From Macrosoma leucophasiata (Eukaryota > Arthropoda > Insecta > Lepidoptera > Hedylidae): a stretch of DNA of 64,000 nt. Under the pieces are notes generated by a model. The model saw nothing but the letters and a program-made list of their open reading frames with translations. It was not told the origin of the DNA and made no database searches. Shown piece after piece: positions 32,725 through 43,972 of this stretch (position 1 is the stretch's first letter; each line of letters begins with the position of its first letter). The stretch is taken from assembly GCA_036365455.1 (NCBI GenBank), contig JAWQUS010000007.1, positions 20,228,001-20,292,000 of the forward strand, in the 5' to 3' direction. Made by a program: the position numbers and the translations under genes.

Positions 32725-33676
32725 TCATTTGCAAGTAAAATAATCAATTTCTTCCACACAAGTGTCGCATTTGACGAAACAACAATCTACCATTTTGCAT
32801 CTACACCTGGACGTCACAGTTTTTTTGCCGACTACATAACCTCTACCACAACACAACGTAGCACAATTATTTCTGTCCCTACACACTCTACCTTTAGTAC
32901 TTAAACACAAATTCGGCGTCTTCTGCAAATACACCAAGTTCTTCCTATCTAATTCCAATTTTCTTCGCACTTTTGGCGTAATGGCACGCTTCGTTGTATA
33001 ATTCACCACCTTCTTCTTAATCGCATGATGATAATGCTTTTTCAACAATCCCATTGCAGAATTGAACGGTCCCAGTCGCTTCCAGCACGTCTTCGTCGTA
33101 CAAGAACCGGAGAAACCATGACATTTGCACACTTCTCTCATTTGCTCACCAATCGAATCGATTCCAACACCAACATCTTGTTTCAAGATCTCGCCAATTT
33201 GATCAGTACCAGCGTGTTTCAAATCGAGAAAATTCCTTGCTATTCTCTTTCCATATTTAAAATCGTCACCGCAACCGTTGCCTTTCCAAGTCAATGATAT
33301 ATTTCTGAAGTTGCCGACGCAGGAGCACCGTGATAGGTCCCCAGAGGCACATCCTTTCGCAACTGCGTGAGCTATAGACGCGGCCATCAAAGCATGAACG
33401 AAGGCCGTCTCTCTATAAATTTTATTGAATATACTCCTTTTCGCTTTCCTGTTAAAAACTAAGGAACAATTCCATCTGTCGTATTGGAAACCTTCTTCGC
33501 AAGCTTTTATGGCTTGGTCTTTCGCTGCAGTTAGGATAGAAGTGAGGCCTGGATCTCGTCTGCAAATTTTGGATTGACGATTAGATGACCTAAAGAGCTT
33601 GCACGCTCCAGGGTAAATAACTTCAGATCTTTCGACAAACAGTGCTTCCACTGTTCTTTGTAGAACTGGTTGTAGT
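32725..33676 (-). CDS. Wnt9: Wnt9-like secreted ligand, terminal coding exon
   Basis: Wnt proteins are secreted, lipid-modified ligands that bind Frizzled receptors. This exon encodes about 316 residues ending FTCK-stop (TGA 32725-32727). Numbering from an in-frame GTG at 33651: CRRDPG at 30-35, RWNCS at 59-63, the palmitoleoylation site CKCHGFSGSC at 175-184 with Ser181, CCGRGY at 267-272, and the cysteine-rich C-terminus. Upstream of the GTG the frame stays open to 33676, next to a strong acceptor (TTGTTTTTCCAG). So the true N-terminus lies in another exon, and the GTG is not a start. CRRDPG and the spacing of the first cysteines fit Wnt9 (Drosophila Wnt4) best among Wnt subfamilies; WntA and Wnt10 fit worse. 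All the conserved regions lie in one exon, unlike many Wnt genes with several introns. No stop or frameshift is seen, so the gene looks functional. Confidence 0.85.
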
Positions 33677-33763
33677 CTGGAAAAACAATATTGTTTATGT
33701 TAATAGTTTTTAAACAGTAACTGGAGCTCCACCATCTCTTATCAGTCTTTTTGCAATCTTAGC

Positions 33764-33906
33764 TCCTTATTCATAAACGTATTTTAGCTAAAGTGTTGCA
33801 AATCTCTCCTTTGTTTTTTTCTATGCTGCACATTCGACAATGCAACTGACAAAGACAAAGCATTCTATGGCTAAAACGTATCTAATGTACGTTTATGAAT
33901 AAGGGG
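33764..33906. mobile_element. TIR MITE in the Wnt9 intron
   Basis: Ends CCTTATTCATAAACGTA and the same sequence reverse complemented at right (TACGTTTATGAATAAGG). TTTTAGC blocks are mirrored further in. 143 bp, non-coding. Confidence 0.65.
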
Positions 33907-34904
33907 GTTAGTGTTGTGGGGTATGAGGAACGCCAACGAAAAGTAAGCTTTACACATGTCATAATATAATCTAATTTGTCTTGACGTTATACGTCAAAAC
34001 AACGTAAGATTCAAATAAGTCTGCTTTAAGAGATGATGGTAACCCCTGATCTTGGAGAACTTATTTTAGAGCGCCAATTTCAACGACTTACCCCTCAACA
34101 TTTTTAGAAGCTATAATAGAAACAGTGAAATAAATTAAGACAGTTATTAAGCTAAATCTAAACATGTTTAACAAATTAACACATATTAACTACATCGCAG
34201 TCTTTACTAACAGTGATGACGCGAGAATGCAATTTTCAAATGAGCTCATTTTAACTAAGACAGGTGAAGTCGTTATCAGAAAAGGTGGGTCTGCACCAAA
34301 AATGGTATTGTAAACTCAGAAATCAATGTGCATACATTAGTCAATGTTATAGGTAAACTTTTATTTTGTGTGAACTATAGACGGCTTGTAATGATAAGAT
34401 ATGACAATTGCTAAATAATTCTTGCCTTCTTCAGTGGATTATCAAATGCTGTGCAGCGTATTGAATCGATAGATTTTTTCGGTAGATTATTATTCATGGT
34501 TTGTCAAAAACGCATACAGTACACTCCTATATAAAAGAGAGTTAATAATTATATGAGAATGAGTATTCTTACATAAATTAACAGTGTTGATTAGTTTTAC
34601 TCTTGAAGAACTTTAATAATAAAACAAATAGTTTTTTTCTATGTTTGTTTTTTCTTAAGTGGTCCGTTTTGCCTTCCCTTCCCTTATTTATTTCAGATAC
34701 TAGGCTAATTCGTAGGATTCTTTAAACCTTTAGCTTAATTAAATCAGATGCCGACTGAATTTTTTACTAATTGTTACTAATATAGTACCTATAAGTATCG
34801 ATATTGATGACTTATATTAAATTATTTTTAAATGTAAATGTGATGTCTATTTATTAAGTAGTACGTACTGTTTTATATAGTCTTCAATAAATCCTCCCAA
34901 AAAA

Positions 34905-35158
34905 GGACTCGCGGGCGTAAGCACCACCGTATTACCTAATATAATTGCCACTAAATGGTAGTTTTCAGAGCACAATCTTGTTCCGGTCAGGTGGTAATAT
35001 ACGGCCCTGTAATTTTCGGCACCGAGTCATAACACCTTAGACCTCAGGAGTGGTAACGCATCTGCGGTTTCTGTAGGTGTCTATAGTCTGCTGTCACCAC
35101 TTAACATCAATGTGAACTGCATGCTTGTTCGCCACTTCCATTAGGTACATAAAAAAAA
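34905..35158 (+). mobile_element. Metulj-like SINE, head truncated
   Basis: Starts at GACTCGCGGGCGTAAGC and ends CATAAAAAAAAGG. It is inside the predicted Wnt9 intron, antisense to the gene. Confidence 0.7.
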
Positions 35159-35250
35159 GGTACGGCCGTACGTCTCCAGGTCAATAAAGTGCTGATATTA
35201 TTAATGTAATTTTAATTGACATAAAAAATAATATAAACGAACCTTCGTGC

Positions 35251-35313
35251 ATTTTTGTGTATTTACACATTCTAATATACGTAGTAAATTAAAATGTGTA
35301 AATACACAAAAAT
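35251..35313. repeat. Perfect hairpin in the Wnt9 intron
   Basis: The arms 35251-35271 and 35293-35313 are exactly complementary over 21 bp, with a 21-base loop. About 63 nt, near pre-miRNA size, but the perfect arms also fit a tiny MITE. Confidence 0.65.
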
Positions 35314-36011
35314 TGTCTATAGCAATTCTAGAAGGAGACAATATGAACATAATGTCTGACAATAAGGATGATGACTAGGTATGAATCCACTACTTTGTAT
35401 CATATCACATGAAAGCGGCTTGCAAATGGGAAATGACGATACAAAAATTATGAAAATTCGAGTTGAATACTATGAAATGTAAAAATTAAAAAGTGACGAA
35501 AATTATTTATGTGTAAATTAGTGAACAGAATTCCACTTTTACATTCTTTATATACGATATCCAACAAATTTTAATAAGGATGTTTTTACAAAAACGCATT
35601 ATTGAAGAAGATATTTTAAAATGTTTTGATTTCACCATACAATTTACAAGTTTTAACTGTAACGTGACGTCAGAATAGAGTATCGTCTTTATGAGCCGCT
35701 TTGAGTCGTTTCACAACATGCAAGGTTTTGAATCGTTATATCTTTAAAATCATTAGCTATTGAATAGACGTTTCAAAGACAAAATTTATTTATTTTTCCT
35801 ATACTTTTTGAAATTACAATAGAAAAAAAACTAGTCATCATCCCCATTATCGTATAATGGGCTAAAACAAGGGATCATCAAAACAATTTTGATGATCATA
35901 AACTTTGCCTTCTGAATTTAAACGTTTTATTTTACGAGATATTCCACATGGTTTTTGTTCAAGTTTATAAGACGTACCTTCACGCCTACATTCATTGGAA
36001 TATATTATATA

Positions 36012-36340
36012 TCTATACATCTGTACAAATAAATAAAATTGGAGTGTCTGTTTGTAATATAAAAATAACCGCTGTTTACTAAATGCATATGTATGTATAC
36101 ACGGTACATATACCAATACAATATTTTTTACAGTTCTTGTCTGTCTATCTGTCTGTCTGTTGGTTCCCGCTAATCTCGGATACGGCTGGACCGATTATGA
36201 CGGGACATTCACTGGCTAGATAGCTTATGTAATAAGGAGTAACTTAGGCTACTTTTATACTAGCTGCGCGCACGACTTCGTCCGTGTTGATACTGAACAA
36301 TCATAAATTCTCACGCGGACGAAGTCGCGGGCACAGTTAG
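36012..36340 (+). mobile_element. Non-autonomous Helitron in the Wnt9 intron
   Basis: Begins TCTATACATCTGTACAAAT, contains AATTGGAGTGTCTGTTTG, CTGTCTGTCTGTTGG and GATTATGACGGGACATTCAC, and ends CGCGGACGAAGTCGCGGG with CAGTTAG (CTAG changed by one base). A close relative is at 41306-41620. An eroded related piece lies at 36800-36885. Confidence 0.8.
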
Positions 36341-36442
36341 TCAATACATATAATATAGACAGTAAAAATCGAGTGTCTGTACATAACATTATTTTTCCAA
36401 AAAACTGATGGGACGATTAAAGAAGATTAACAGAATCTTTTT

Positions 36443-36742
36443 TACTGGTGGTAGAGCTCCAGTGACGGAGCTCGCGGGCGTAGGCACCACCGCGTTACCT
36501 TATATACTTGCCGCTAAATGGTAGTGTTCAGCACTATCGTGTTCCGGTCAGGTGGTAATGTACGGCCCTGAACTTTCCGGCACAGAGGCATAATACCTTA
36601 GGCCTCAGAAGTGGTAGCGCATCTTCATTTTGACCTCTGGTCTTTGTGTGGATGTCTATAGGCTGCAGTCATCACTTAACATCAATGTGAACTGCATCCT
36701 TGCCACTCGCCATACTCGCCACTTTCATGACATAAAAAAAAG
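36443..36742 (+). mobile_element. Metulj-like SINE, full length
   Basis: From ACTGGTGGTAGAGCTCC to CATGACATAAAAAAA. Nearly intact. It lies in the Wnt9 intron, antisense to the gene. Confidence 0.75.
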
Positions 36743-36885
36743 AAACCAAAATACAATTTTTCCCATTTTTGTCTGTCTGGTTACATAAACGTATTTAATT
36801 TAGACTAGCTGTGCACACGACTTTATTCGCGTAGAATTTAGCAAAATTATTGTTCAGAAGTCATGGAAACAGCTAGTTATACAAT

Positions 36886-38190
36886 ACAAAATAGTATTCG
36901 TACACAATCACCAAAGTAAAGTCAATAAACCCGTGTACAGAAAGGTTGTTTTTAGTGAAGTGTCATTGGGTTTGTTTGGATGAGCTTTATTTGTGCCCAA
37001 TATTTGCGGAGACACGTCAAGCTAAACATTACTGTCCGCATTGTCTATTGTGACACGTGAAACTAAATCAAGGGAGAGACGAAAATAGACACGGGTTCGT
37101 GAAGTGAATTTCAGTTAAATTATAAAAATATAATGATAAATTTAATCTTTGTCTGTTTGATTAATATAACGTGAAACAGGTTTAAATGTACAATCCAAAT
37201 TAGTTTGTTCAGAATCGATGACTCAATCGATTTTAGGTATTTTTAATATAGGTAATATTTTATCCCAAAATTAATTAGAATTAAGAAAATTATGGTCACC
37301 CATTTGGAGAACAGTCAAAACCACGAAAATGAGACTGACGTCTTTCTAAAATAGAATGCTACTCTCAACAAGTTCATAAGAAATCGTTGAGAAGTGCATT
37401 ATTTTATAAATAATGATTTAAGAAATAAAATAGTGAAAATTAATCATAGTACCTACTAGCGAGTGTTAGATAAGGGTGAGCAGGTTTCGCTACATCGTTT
37501 TGCGAAAGTGTGCGTGTGTGAGTAGGTTTGTGTTTTATGTGCGGCCGTAGGGTAGTATACGTAGGGTGTGCATACTGTTCGTACAAATTGAGGACAACTT
37601 ATTTCTTAAATAAAAAATATTTAATACATAAATTTCAGTCGATGTATTATGATCATAACTCGATTTTCTAATTAGGGTGTTTGAGAGTGTACTTTATTCC
37701 CGTTACATGTCGTATATTTTTTTTTTTCAAAGCATCAAATTTTTGCAATATTATCGTAGTAGATTTTTGGCTTTTTACACTTTACTGTATGCTAATTAAA
37801 AACATTGAAGTCTGTTTATTGAATGCCACTTTCAAGTAGTGCATTATAATTACATTGGTTTAACTTTTAAAGAATTTTATAATAAATAATAAAAAGAAGC
37901 TATACATTTTTGTAACATTAAAATCTAGTTATATAAGTTACATTATCTCAACTTAATATAATTCATTAAGTAATTTATAAAAGCAAAGATTTTGTGAATA
38001 TTTGTCAATTAAACATACAATAAACAAAATATTATGATACATATAATTTGTCTTGATATCTCTCCGTCTGTTATTGCTTGTATTTAAAAGAACTAACCGA
38101 AAAACCTCTTCCAAATATCGCTAACTCCAAGCTACAAATATTTTATAACAGGAAAATCTAAAATTTAATTAAAGTGTCGTATTTACATAC
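36886..38190. other. Rest of the Wnt9 intron, no feature recognised
   Basis: AT-rich. No further exon with good splice sites was noticed. Confidence 0.4.
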
Positions 38191-38294
38191 CTTCTCCACA
38201 GCTGATTTCGAACATCAGCGAGCAATGGAAGTGGATCGATAGCAATGGGGTGGCGGCGCGCGGCGCGTCGCGCTTTACAACGCGTTATTCGCAT
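38191..38294 (-). CDS. Wnt9: Predicted 5' coding exon of Wnt9
   Basis: On the minus strand an ATG at 38294-38292 opens 34 codons plus two bases, ending at an excellent donor (GAGAAG then GTATGT). The leftover two bases join the single base at the start of the 32725-33676 exon, so both exons agree on phase 2, and the joined frame runs into LQPVLQRTVEALFVE. An in-frame stop lies a few dozen bases upstream (near 38336). The encoded start is basic (MRITRCKARR) and lacks a clear hydrophobic signal peptide, which a secreted Wnt needs. So either an upstream exon provides it, entering through an acceptor not identified here, or this is a minor 5' exon. The splice and phase match is seen; the assignment is inferred. 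Confidence 0.55.
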
Positions 38295-38597
38295 TCGTGT
38301 GACACTACCTTTAGACCGATATAAATATTAGTAGCTAAGATTGGCACATCTACCCGCAAGATCATTGCAGCAGACATGTTCTATGGAAAAAGTTTACATA
38401 CGTACAAAAAACACGCAGTATATTTTTTTACTCATCAATTGAGGAATTCGTTGTGTAGTGATTATGCCGCCCTCGTGATATATTCATAACTTTTTTAATC
38501 TGTTACCAATCCAACTTGGTGTATGATAGTGAATTTTCTTATTGTTATTCTTGTATGAGAAGTCTTTATGGATATGATAGATTTAAATTGTATAAGT

Positions 38598-38885
38598 AGT
38601 AGTAGAGCTCCAGTCACGGAGTTCGCGGGCGTAGGCTCCACCGCATTACCTAATATACTTGCCGCTAAATGGTAGTGTTCACCACTATCGTGTTCCGGGC
38701 ATTTGGTAATGTAATGTACGGCACTGTAATTTCCGGCACAGAGGTATAACACCTTAGGCCTCGGGAGGGGCAACGCATCTGCATTTTGATTTCGGTCTTT
38801 GTGTGGGTGTCTATAGGCTGCAGTCTCCCCTTAACATCAATATGAACTGCATGCTTGTTTGCCACTTCCATTACCAAAAAAAAAC
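38598..38885 (+). mobile_element. Metulj-like SINE, full length
   Basis: From AGTAGTAGAGCTCCAGTCAC to CACTTCCATTACCAAAAAAA. About 300 bp upstream of the predicted Wnt9 5' exon. Confidence 0.75.
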
Positions 38886-39104
38886 CACGTAACTGAGTGA
38901 CGAAATGACGTGTGTTTTTTCCGAAGCGGTAGAAAAAGAAAAAAAAATTACATCACTGGATACATTACAAAACCGCGTACTGATATAGACTCACCTTTAG
39001 TTTTTTTTTAAGGTGTCTTTAGGCTATAATATTCACTCTCCATCAATGTGAACTGTAACTGTATGGTCGTTAGTAAAATATTTTTTTTTCTTTGCTATCT
39101 AAAT

Positions 39105-39400
39105 ACATCACGGCCAAGTTTAATTGTAAATCAACATCTTTCGACATTCTTTGAACATAAATTCAACAAATCGAATCGTAGACATGTTTATTGAATGAAA
39201 GTATGGCGGAGGGCTTTGACCTGTTTTGAAAATCAGACGGTCCACAATTGCATTTGAATGTATTCCTATATGGGGGTAAGAGTGAAAGGGACAGAGTTCG
39301 CCCCCCTCATCCTGGGTGTAGGAGACAACTTCATTATCTAATTCTTTTTAGAGCTTTTATCTGCGTTAATCGCATTGTGCAGAACATTTAAAAAAAGTAA
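39105..39400. repeat. Local repeat, copy 1 of 3
   Basis: Shared order with copies 2 (39725) and 3 (41050): AAATTCAACAAAT, GTTTATTGAATGAAAGTAT, TGTTTTGAAAATCAGACGG, CATTTGAATGTATT, AGTGAAAGGGACAGAG, CATTATCTA, TTTTATCTGCGTTAAT. No coding or transposon ends recognised. Confidence 0.6.
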
Positions 39401-39617
39401 ATTTCAAAACATTTTTTAGTTGATTAAGATGCTAACTCCGTTTGTATAATTTGGTGCAGAAAACAATTCTCTGATCGCCATTAAAATGACCATAATAATA
39501 AATTTTAAAACTTCGTATAATTTTCTGCGGTAAACAATTTTTTGATCTTACATTGCAATAAAAAACTAAGTATTGTATCAATTACAATGAAAGTTTACAT
39601 TCGCTTGGTTCCGTGTT

Positions 39618-39693
39618 AAGTCAAAATGCAGATGCGTTACCACTCCTGAGGCCTAAAGTGTTATGCCTCTGTGCCGGAAATTACGGGGCCGTG
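39618..39693 (-). mobile_element. Metulj-like SINE fragment
   Basis: Internal 75 bp only: AAAATGCAGATGCGTTACC through TGTGCCGGAAATTACGGGG. Confidence 0.65.
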
Positions 39694-39724
39694 AAGCATA
39701 TACCCAAAAAAACACGACCAAGCT

Positions 39725-40018
39725 GCATGTACTTAATTCAATATTTTTGAACGTAAATTGAACAAATTCTATCGCAGGCAAGTTTGTTGAATGACAATAT
39801 TTTAGCAACTACGTTGTCCTGTTTTCAAAATCAGACGGACTACAAGTGCATTTGCATGTATTTTACATGCTTATAAGGGCAAGAGTGAAAGGGACAAAGT
39901 GTTGCATCCTTCTCTCTCATCCTGATGTACGAGACAACCTTATTATCTAGTTCCCTGATGTATATGTGCATGCTTTTTATCTACATTTATTGCATCACTA
40001 GACAGAATATTAGGAACG
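39725..40018. repeat. Local repeat, copy 2 of 3
   Basis: Includes TTGAACAAATTC, TTTGTTGAATGACAATATT, TTTTCAAAATCAGACGG, AGTGAAAGGGACAAAG, CTCTCATCCTGATGTACG and TTATCTAGTTCC. Confidence 0.6.
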
Positions 40019-40028
40019 ATTTATTTTT

Positions 40029-40505
40029 ACTGATAGTAGAGCTCCAGTGACGCAGCTCGCGGGCGTAGGCACTTCCGCATTACCTAAGATACTTGCCGGT
40101 AAATGGTCGTGTTTAGCACTATCGTGTTCCGGTCAGGTGGTAATGTACGGCCCTGTAATTTCCGGCACAGAAGCATAACCCCTTAGGCCTCAGGAGTGAC
40201 AAGCAATACATCTGCATTTTGACTTTGATCTTTGTGTCGGTGTCTATAGGCTGCAGTCAACAATAAAACAACAATACACTTTATTGTACACCAGTTAAGA
40301 ATACAAGAAATACACAAAAGAGTTACAGAGTATACAATAGGCGGCCTTATCGCTAGAGGAGCGATCTCTACCAGACAACCTTTGGGTAGAGGAAAAAATG
40401 TAATAGAGTAGGATAGGGGTGCACTAATAAATCATCACTTAATAATAAGTCATCACTTAACATCAATGTAAACTGCATGCTTGTTTGCCAGTTCCATTAC
40501 ATAAA
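40029..40505 (+). mobile_element. Metulj-like SINE split by a LINE 3' end
   Basis: The head-side part (40029-40259) and tail-side part (40440-40505) of one SINE are separated by about 180 bp of unrelated sequence. The tail part repeats TCATCACTTAA, as expected for a target duplication plus slippage. Confidence 0.7.
40260..40439 (-). mobile_element. LINE 3' end nested in a SINE
   Basis: On the minus strand: TACCCAAAGGTTGTCTGG, AGATCGCTCCTCTAGCG, ATAAGGCCGCCTATTG, then GTACAATAAAGTGTATTG. This matches the 3' UTR of a CR1/Jockey-type lepidopteran LINE as I recall it. Only the untranslated end inserted. Confidence 0.6.
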
Positions 40506-40567
40506 AAAAAACTAATTATTTATTCATTGATTAACATAGTCTTTATCAATTACAACAAAACGTATGT

Positions 40568-40835
40568 AGCGTCCACTACATTAAGGCGCCAACTAGTGGA
40601 ATACAATGAAGCCTTACAGTACTTGTCTAGTACGATAGATGGCGTGCAGTCAAATTACATCGCACATAGGAAGATTTCTCAAGAGTTGGCATATATACAA
40701 CTGCCCAACTTCAACCGTTGGGCTGCGGCCCGCCAGGCGCTACCACCTCGCCTGGTCGGAAGATCCTCCCTTTTCGTTGGAGGAACACTTCCACCCGTTC
40801 CTCCACACGTATACCATCATTGTCTCATGTCGATA
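40568..40835 (+). repeat. Dispersed repeat, pair of 17345-17597
   Basis: Reverse-complement partner of the repeat inside the hAT-like element, with GGCGCCAACTAGTGGAA, AGATGGCGTGCAGTC, CGCCAGGCGCTACCACCTCG and GAGGAACACTTCCACCCG. No CAGTGG hAT ends were found around this copy, so it can occur without that element. Confidence 0.6.
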
Positions 40836-41049
40836 CTTAATTACCTACATAATAAGAAACTGGACATATATGCCTAATAGGGTGGTAAGACTGAAAGAGC
40901 GGTAAATTAAGAAAAAGATCTTAGTTTTCTATCAATCAACGAAAACCAAACCATTATAATTCTTGAGGTATACATTTTAATGTCAAAAAATATTTTTTAT
41001 TGGTATCCAAATATGGCGCGGCCAAGAGTGATTATAAACCAACATCATA

Positions 41050-41300
41050 ATCCAATATTCTACATAAAGCAAACAAATTTAATGGCAGACAAGTTCATTG
41101 AATTAAAGTATTTTAGCAAAGGGCTTTGAACTGTTTTCAAAATCAGACGGAGTACAATTGCATTTGCATGTATTATGTATGAGAGAGTATTGCACCCTTC
41201 CCTCTCATCTTGAGAGTAAGAAACAATCTCATTATCTAGTTCCTCATTGTTCATGTGCACGACTTTTATCTGCATTGATTATATTATAAAGCATTGTGCA
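41050..41300. repeat. Local repeat, copy 3 of 3
   Basis: Includes AAGTTCATTGAATTAAAGTA, TTTTCAAAATCAGACGGAG, CATTTGCATGTATTATG, CCCTCTCATCTTGAG and CATTATCTAGTTCCTC. It ends just before the Helitron. Confidence 0.6.
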
Positions 41301-41305
41301 GTACA

Positions 41306-41620
41306 TCTATACATCTATACAAATAAATAAAATTGGAGTGTGTTTGTAATATTAAAATTTTTACTTAATGCATATGTAGGTATGTATACACGGTACATAT
41401 ACCAAAACAACATTTTTTACTATTTTTGTCTGTCTGTCTGTCTGTTTGTCCCGGCTAATCTCGGCCTTACCGATTTTGACGGGACTTTCATTGGCAGATA
41501 TAGTTTATATAATAAGGAGTTACTAAGGCGACTTTTATACTAGCTGCGCCCACGACTTCCTCTGGGTAGATACTGAACAATCATAAATTCTCACGAGGGC
41601 GAAGTCGCGAGCACAGCTAG
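41306..41620 (+). mobile_element. Non-autonomous Helitron
   Basis: TCTATACATCTATAC start, AATTGGAGTGTGTTTG, CTGTCTGTCTGTCTG, GATTTTGACGGGAC and GGGCGAAGTCGCGAGC, ending CAGCTAG then T. Same family as 36012-36340. Confidence 0.85.
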
Positions 41621-41649
41621 TTTTTAATAAAATATTTATTGGTTAATTT

Positions 41650-41938
41650 TTTTTTTTTTTTATGTTTTAAAAGTGGCAAACAAGCATACAGATCACATTG
41701 ATGTTAAGTGATGACTGCAGCCTATAGACACCTACACAATGACCAGAGGTAAAAATGCAGATGCGTTACCACTCCTATGGTCTCAGGTGTTATGCCTCTG
41801 TGCCGGAAATTACAGGGCCGTACATTACCACCTGACCGGAACACGATAGTGCTGAACACTACCATTAAGCGGCAAGTATATTAGGTAATGCGGTGGTGCC
41901 TACGCCCGCGAGCTCCGTCACTGGAGCTCTACCACCAG
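41650..41938 (-). mobile_element. Metulj-like SINE, full length
   Basis: T-run plus ATGTTTTAAAAGTGGC to GGAGCTCTACCACCAG. Well conserved. Confidence 0.75.
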
Positions 41939-42517
41939 ATAAACATACAAATTATTTTTTTATGATTTTTTACGGTAAATTGTTTAAAAATCTGTTGTAT
42001 TTAGAAAAAAAATTGTTTTCTAACAACAATTGCAACAAAAAATAATACTCTCATTTTTTTATACAAAAGTCTCTTTTAAACTCTTTTAATTTTTTACGCA
42101 TATTATGCTTGAAATCCAATTTTAGTATCTTAATAGCAGCATAATGTCGTTTACAAACTTCCAATGACAGAGTTGCACATCCTTATTGTTTTTATTGGAT
42201 GCTACGCGGACGTTGACCCCTGGCGTAGAGCCAACTAGGCTACGAAGCTACGAGCGTAGCAACATGGGATGCGCTTCTAGCGAATAACTTATTAATATGG
42301 TTACGATGTAAGATTTTTTCGGATTTTGTTAAATTTTTCAATACATGTGAACGGATTTTTCAAGAATTAAGATACAAGAATTGATTTTAATTTTATGGTT
42401 TAGAAACTGACCAATGTTTTGCTGTTATTTACGTAATTGAATAAGAAACAAGTGTAGTATACAATGGAGCATTTCATAAAAATTGTAAGCGAATACAGCG
42501 TATAGATATTATTAAAT
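41939..42517. other. No recognisable feature
   Basis: AT-rich. No gene or repeat recognised. Confidence 0.45.
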
Positions 42518-42529
42518 ATATCATAAAAT

Positions 42530-43091
42530 TGCGTGAATGGAGCGTTGGGTAAGCTGCTAGAATCTAAACATCTCAGCCAGCGGGCTCGACTAGCCGTACA
42601 TAATGCTGTACTTACTCCAACGCTTTTATATGGAAGCAGAGCTGGGTATGCAGGAAAGAGCATGAAAGTAAGTTGAACGCGGTCGAGATGAGATCTTTGC
42701 GCAAGATCTGCGGTGTATCACTCACCGATCGCGTTCGTAATGAAGATGTAAGAAAGAGACTTTGTGTGAATGATAGTATCGGTGTAAAAATGAGCATGCT
42801 CCTATGGTTCGGGCATATAGAAAGAATGTCGACTGAGCGAATGACTAAACAGATATACAATGCGAATGTGGATGGCTGCAGAGGCCCAGGAAGACCAAGG
42901 CTGACCTACCATGACCAAATAGGTCGAGTTCTGTCTGATGGTGGGGTCAAAAGTCTTAGGAATCGGCGTGCATGTATGAAGAGAATGATGAAGGTAGACG
43001 AGGCATGAGAGGTTTGTCAGAACCGGGATGTCTGGCGCTCTACACTCTCTGCCTACCCCGTTAGGGACCTGGCGTGAAGATACATACATAC
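42530..43091 (+). mobile_element. RTE-like 3' fragment with 12-bp target duplication
   Basis: 562 bp between direct repeats ATATCATAAAAT (42518-42529 and 43092-43103). It corresponds to positions ~55-626 of the first copy, with a 1-base deletion in the GGAAGC(G)AGAGC region that breaks the reverse-transcriptase frame, and a second small deletion (AAAAAAGG lost). An open frame from 42673 to 43008 survives (RVRNEDVRKRL, GPGRPRLTYHD). ATAC-type tail at the right. Clearly 5' truncated on insertion. Confidence 0.85.
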
Positions 43092-43275
43092 ATATCATAA
43101 AATGAAAATGCGTTAACACTCCTGTTTTGCCTACCAGAAATTACGTGGTAGTGCTTTACCATTCATGACATCTCTGATCAATATGTGTGTATCTAAGCTA
43201 TAACCATGCTAAGTCCCTTGCGGGTAGGTAGAGAACGTGGAGTGCCTTGGAACTAGTCATTGGTTACCCATGTTT

Positions 43276-43569
43276 ATTTTTTTTTATGTAATGGAAGTGC
43301 CAAACAGGCTTGCAGTTCACATTGATGTTAAGTTATGACTGCAGCCCATAGACACCTACACATAGACCAGAGGTCAAAATGCAGATGCGTTACCACTTCT
43401 GACGCCTTAGGTGTTATGCCTCTGTGCTGGAAATCACAGGGCCGTACATTACCACCTGACCGCAACACGATAGTGCTGAACACAACCATTTAGCGGCAAG
43501 TAAATTAAGTAATGCGGTGGTGCCTAGGTGCCTACGCTCGCGTGCGCCGTCACTAGAACTCTACCACCA
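43276..43569 (-). mobile_element. Metulj-like SINE, full length
   Basis: From a T-run plus ATGTAATGGAAGTGCC to ACTAGAACTCTACCACC. It has a small internal duplication (GTGCCTAGGTGCCTACG). Confidence 0.75.
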
Positions 43570-43901
43570 AGATCAGCCATTTGATCTTTAAGGGTTTATA
43601 TACCGACTCATTTCTAATTTATCTTTGTAGACAATAACAAATAAATACTGAATATGATGTACTTATAATATTAATAACAATACAAAATATTTCAAACGAG
43701 AAGCTGTAATATCAATACGCGGAATTTCCACCGCACTGAGAGCACTTAGTTTGATAATATTCCTCAAAAATATGTCTGTAACCCGACGCAAATGACGCAA
43801 AAATAATTGATGGCATTGGGTCACCATGACCCACTTCAAGTTCAAAATTTTCGGGCAATTTAGTAAGTTACTTTAATATCAATGCCTTTTTAGATAAAAA
43901 A

Positions 43902-43955
43902 TTATTCTACAACCTAAGTCCTTTATAGATATAAAACATTTAGGTTGTAGAATAA
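43902..43955. repeat. Perfect short hairpin
   Basis: 16-bp arms TTATTCTACAACCTAA (43902-43917) and its exact complement at 43940-43955, with a 22-base loop. Confidence 0.65.
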
Positions 43956-43972
43956 ATACAATACTAATACAT

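Noticed and set aside
33651..33651. GTG at 33651 as the Wnt9 start
   Set aside because: The frame is open further upstream to a strong splice acceptor at 33677-33678, and eukaryotic starts are ATG.
32725..33676. Wnt1, WntA or Wnt10 identity
   Set aside because: The CRRDPG block and the C-terminal LVYLQKTPNLC and CCGRGYV region fit Wnt9 better than my memory of WntA or Wnt10. A tree would be needed to be certain.
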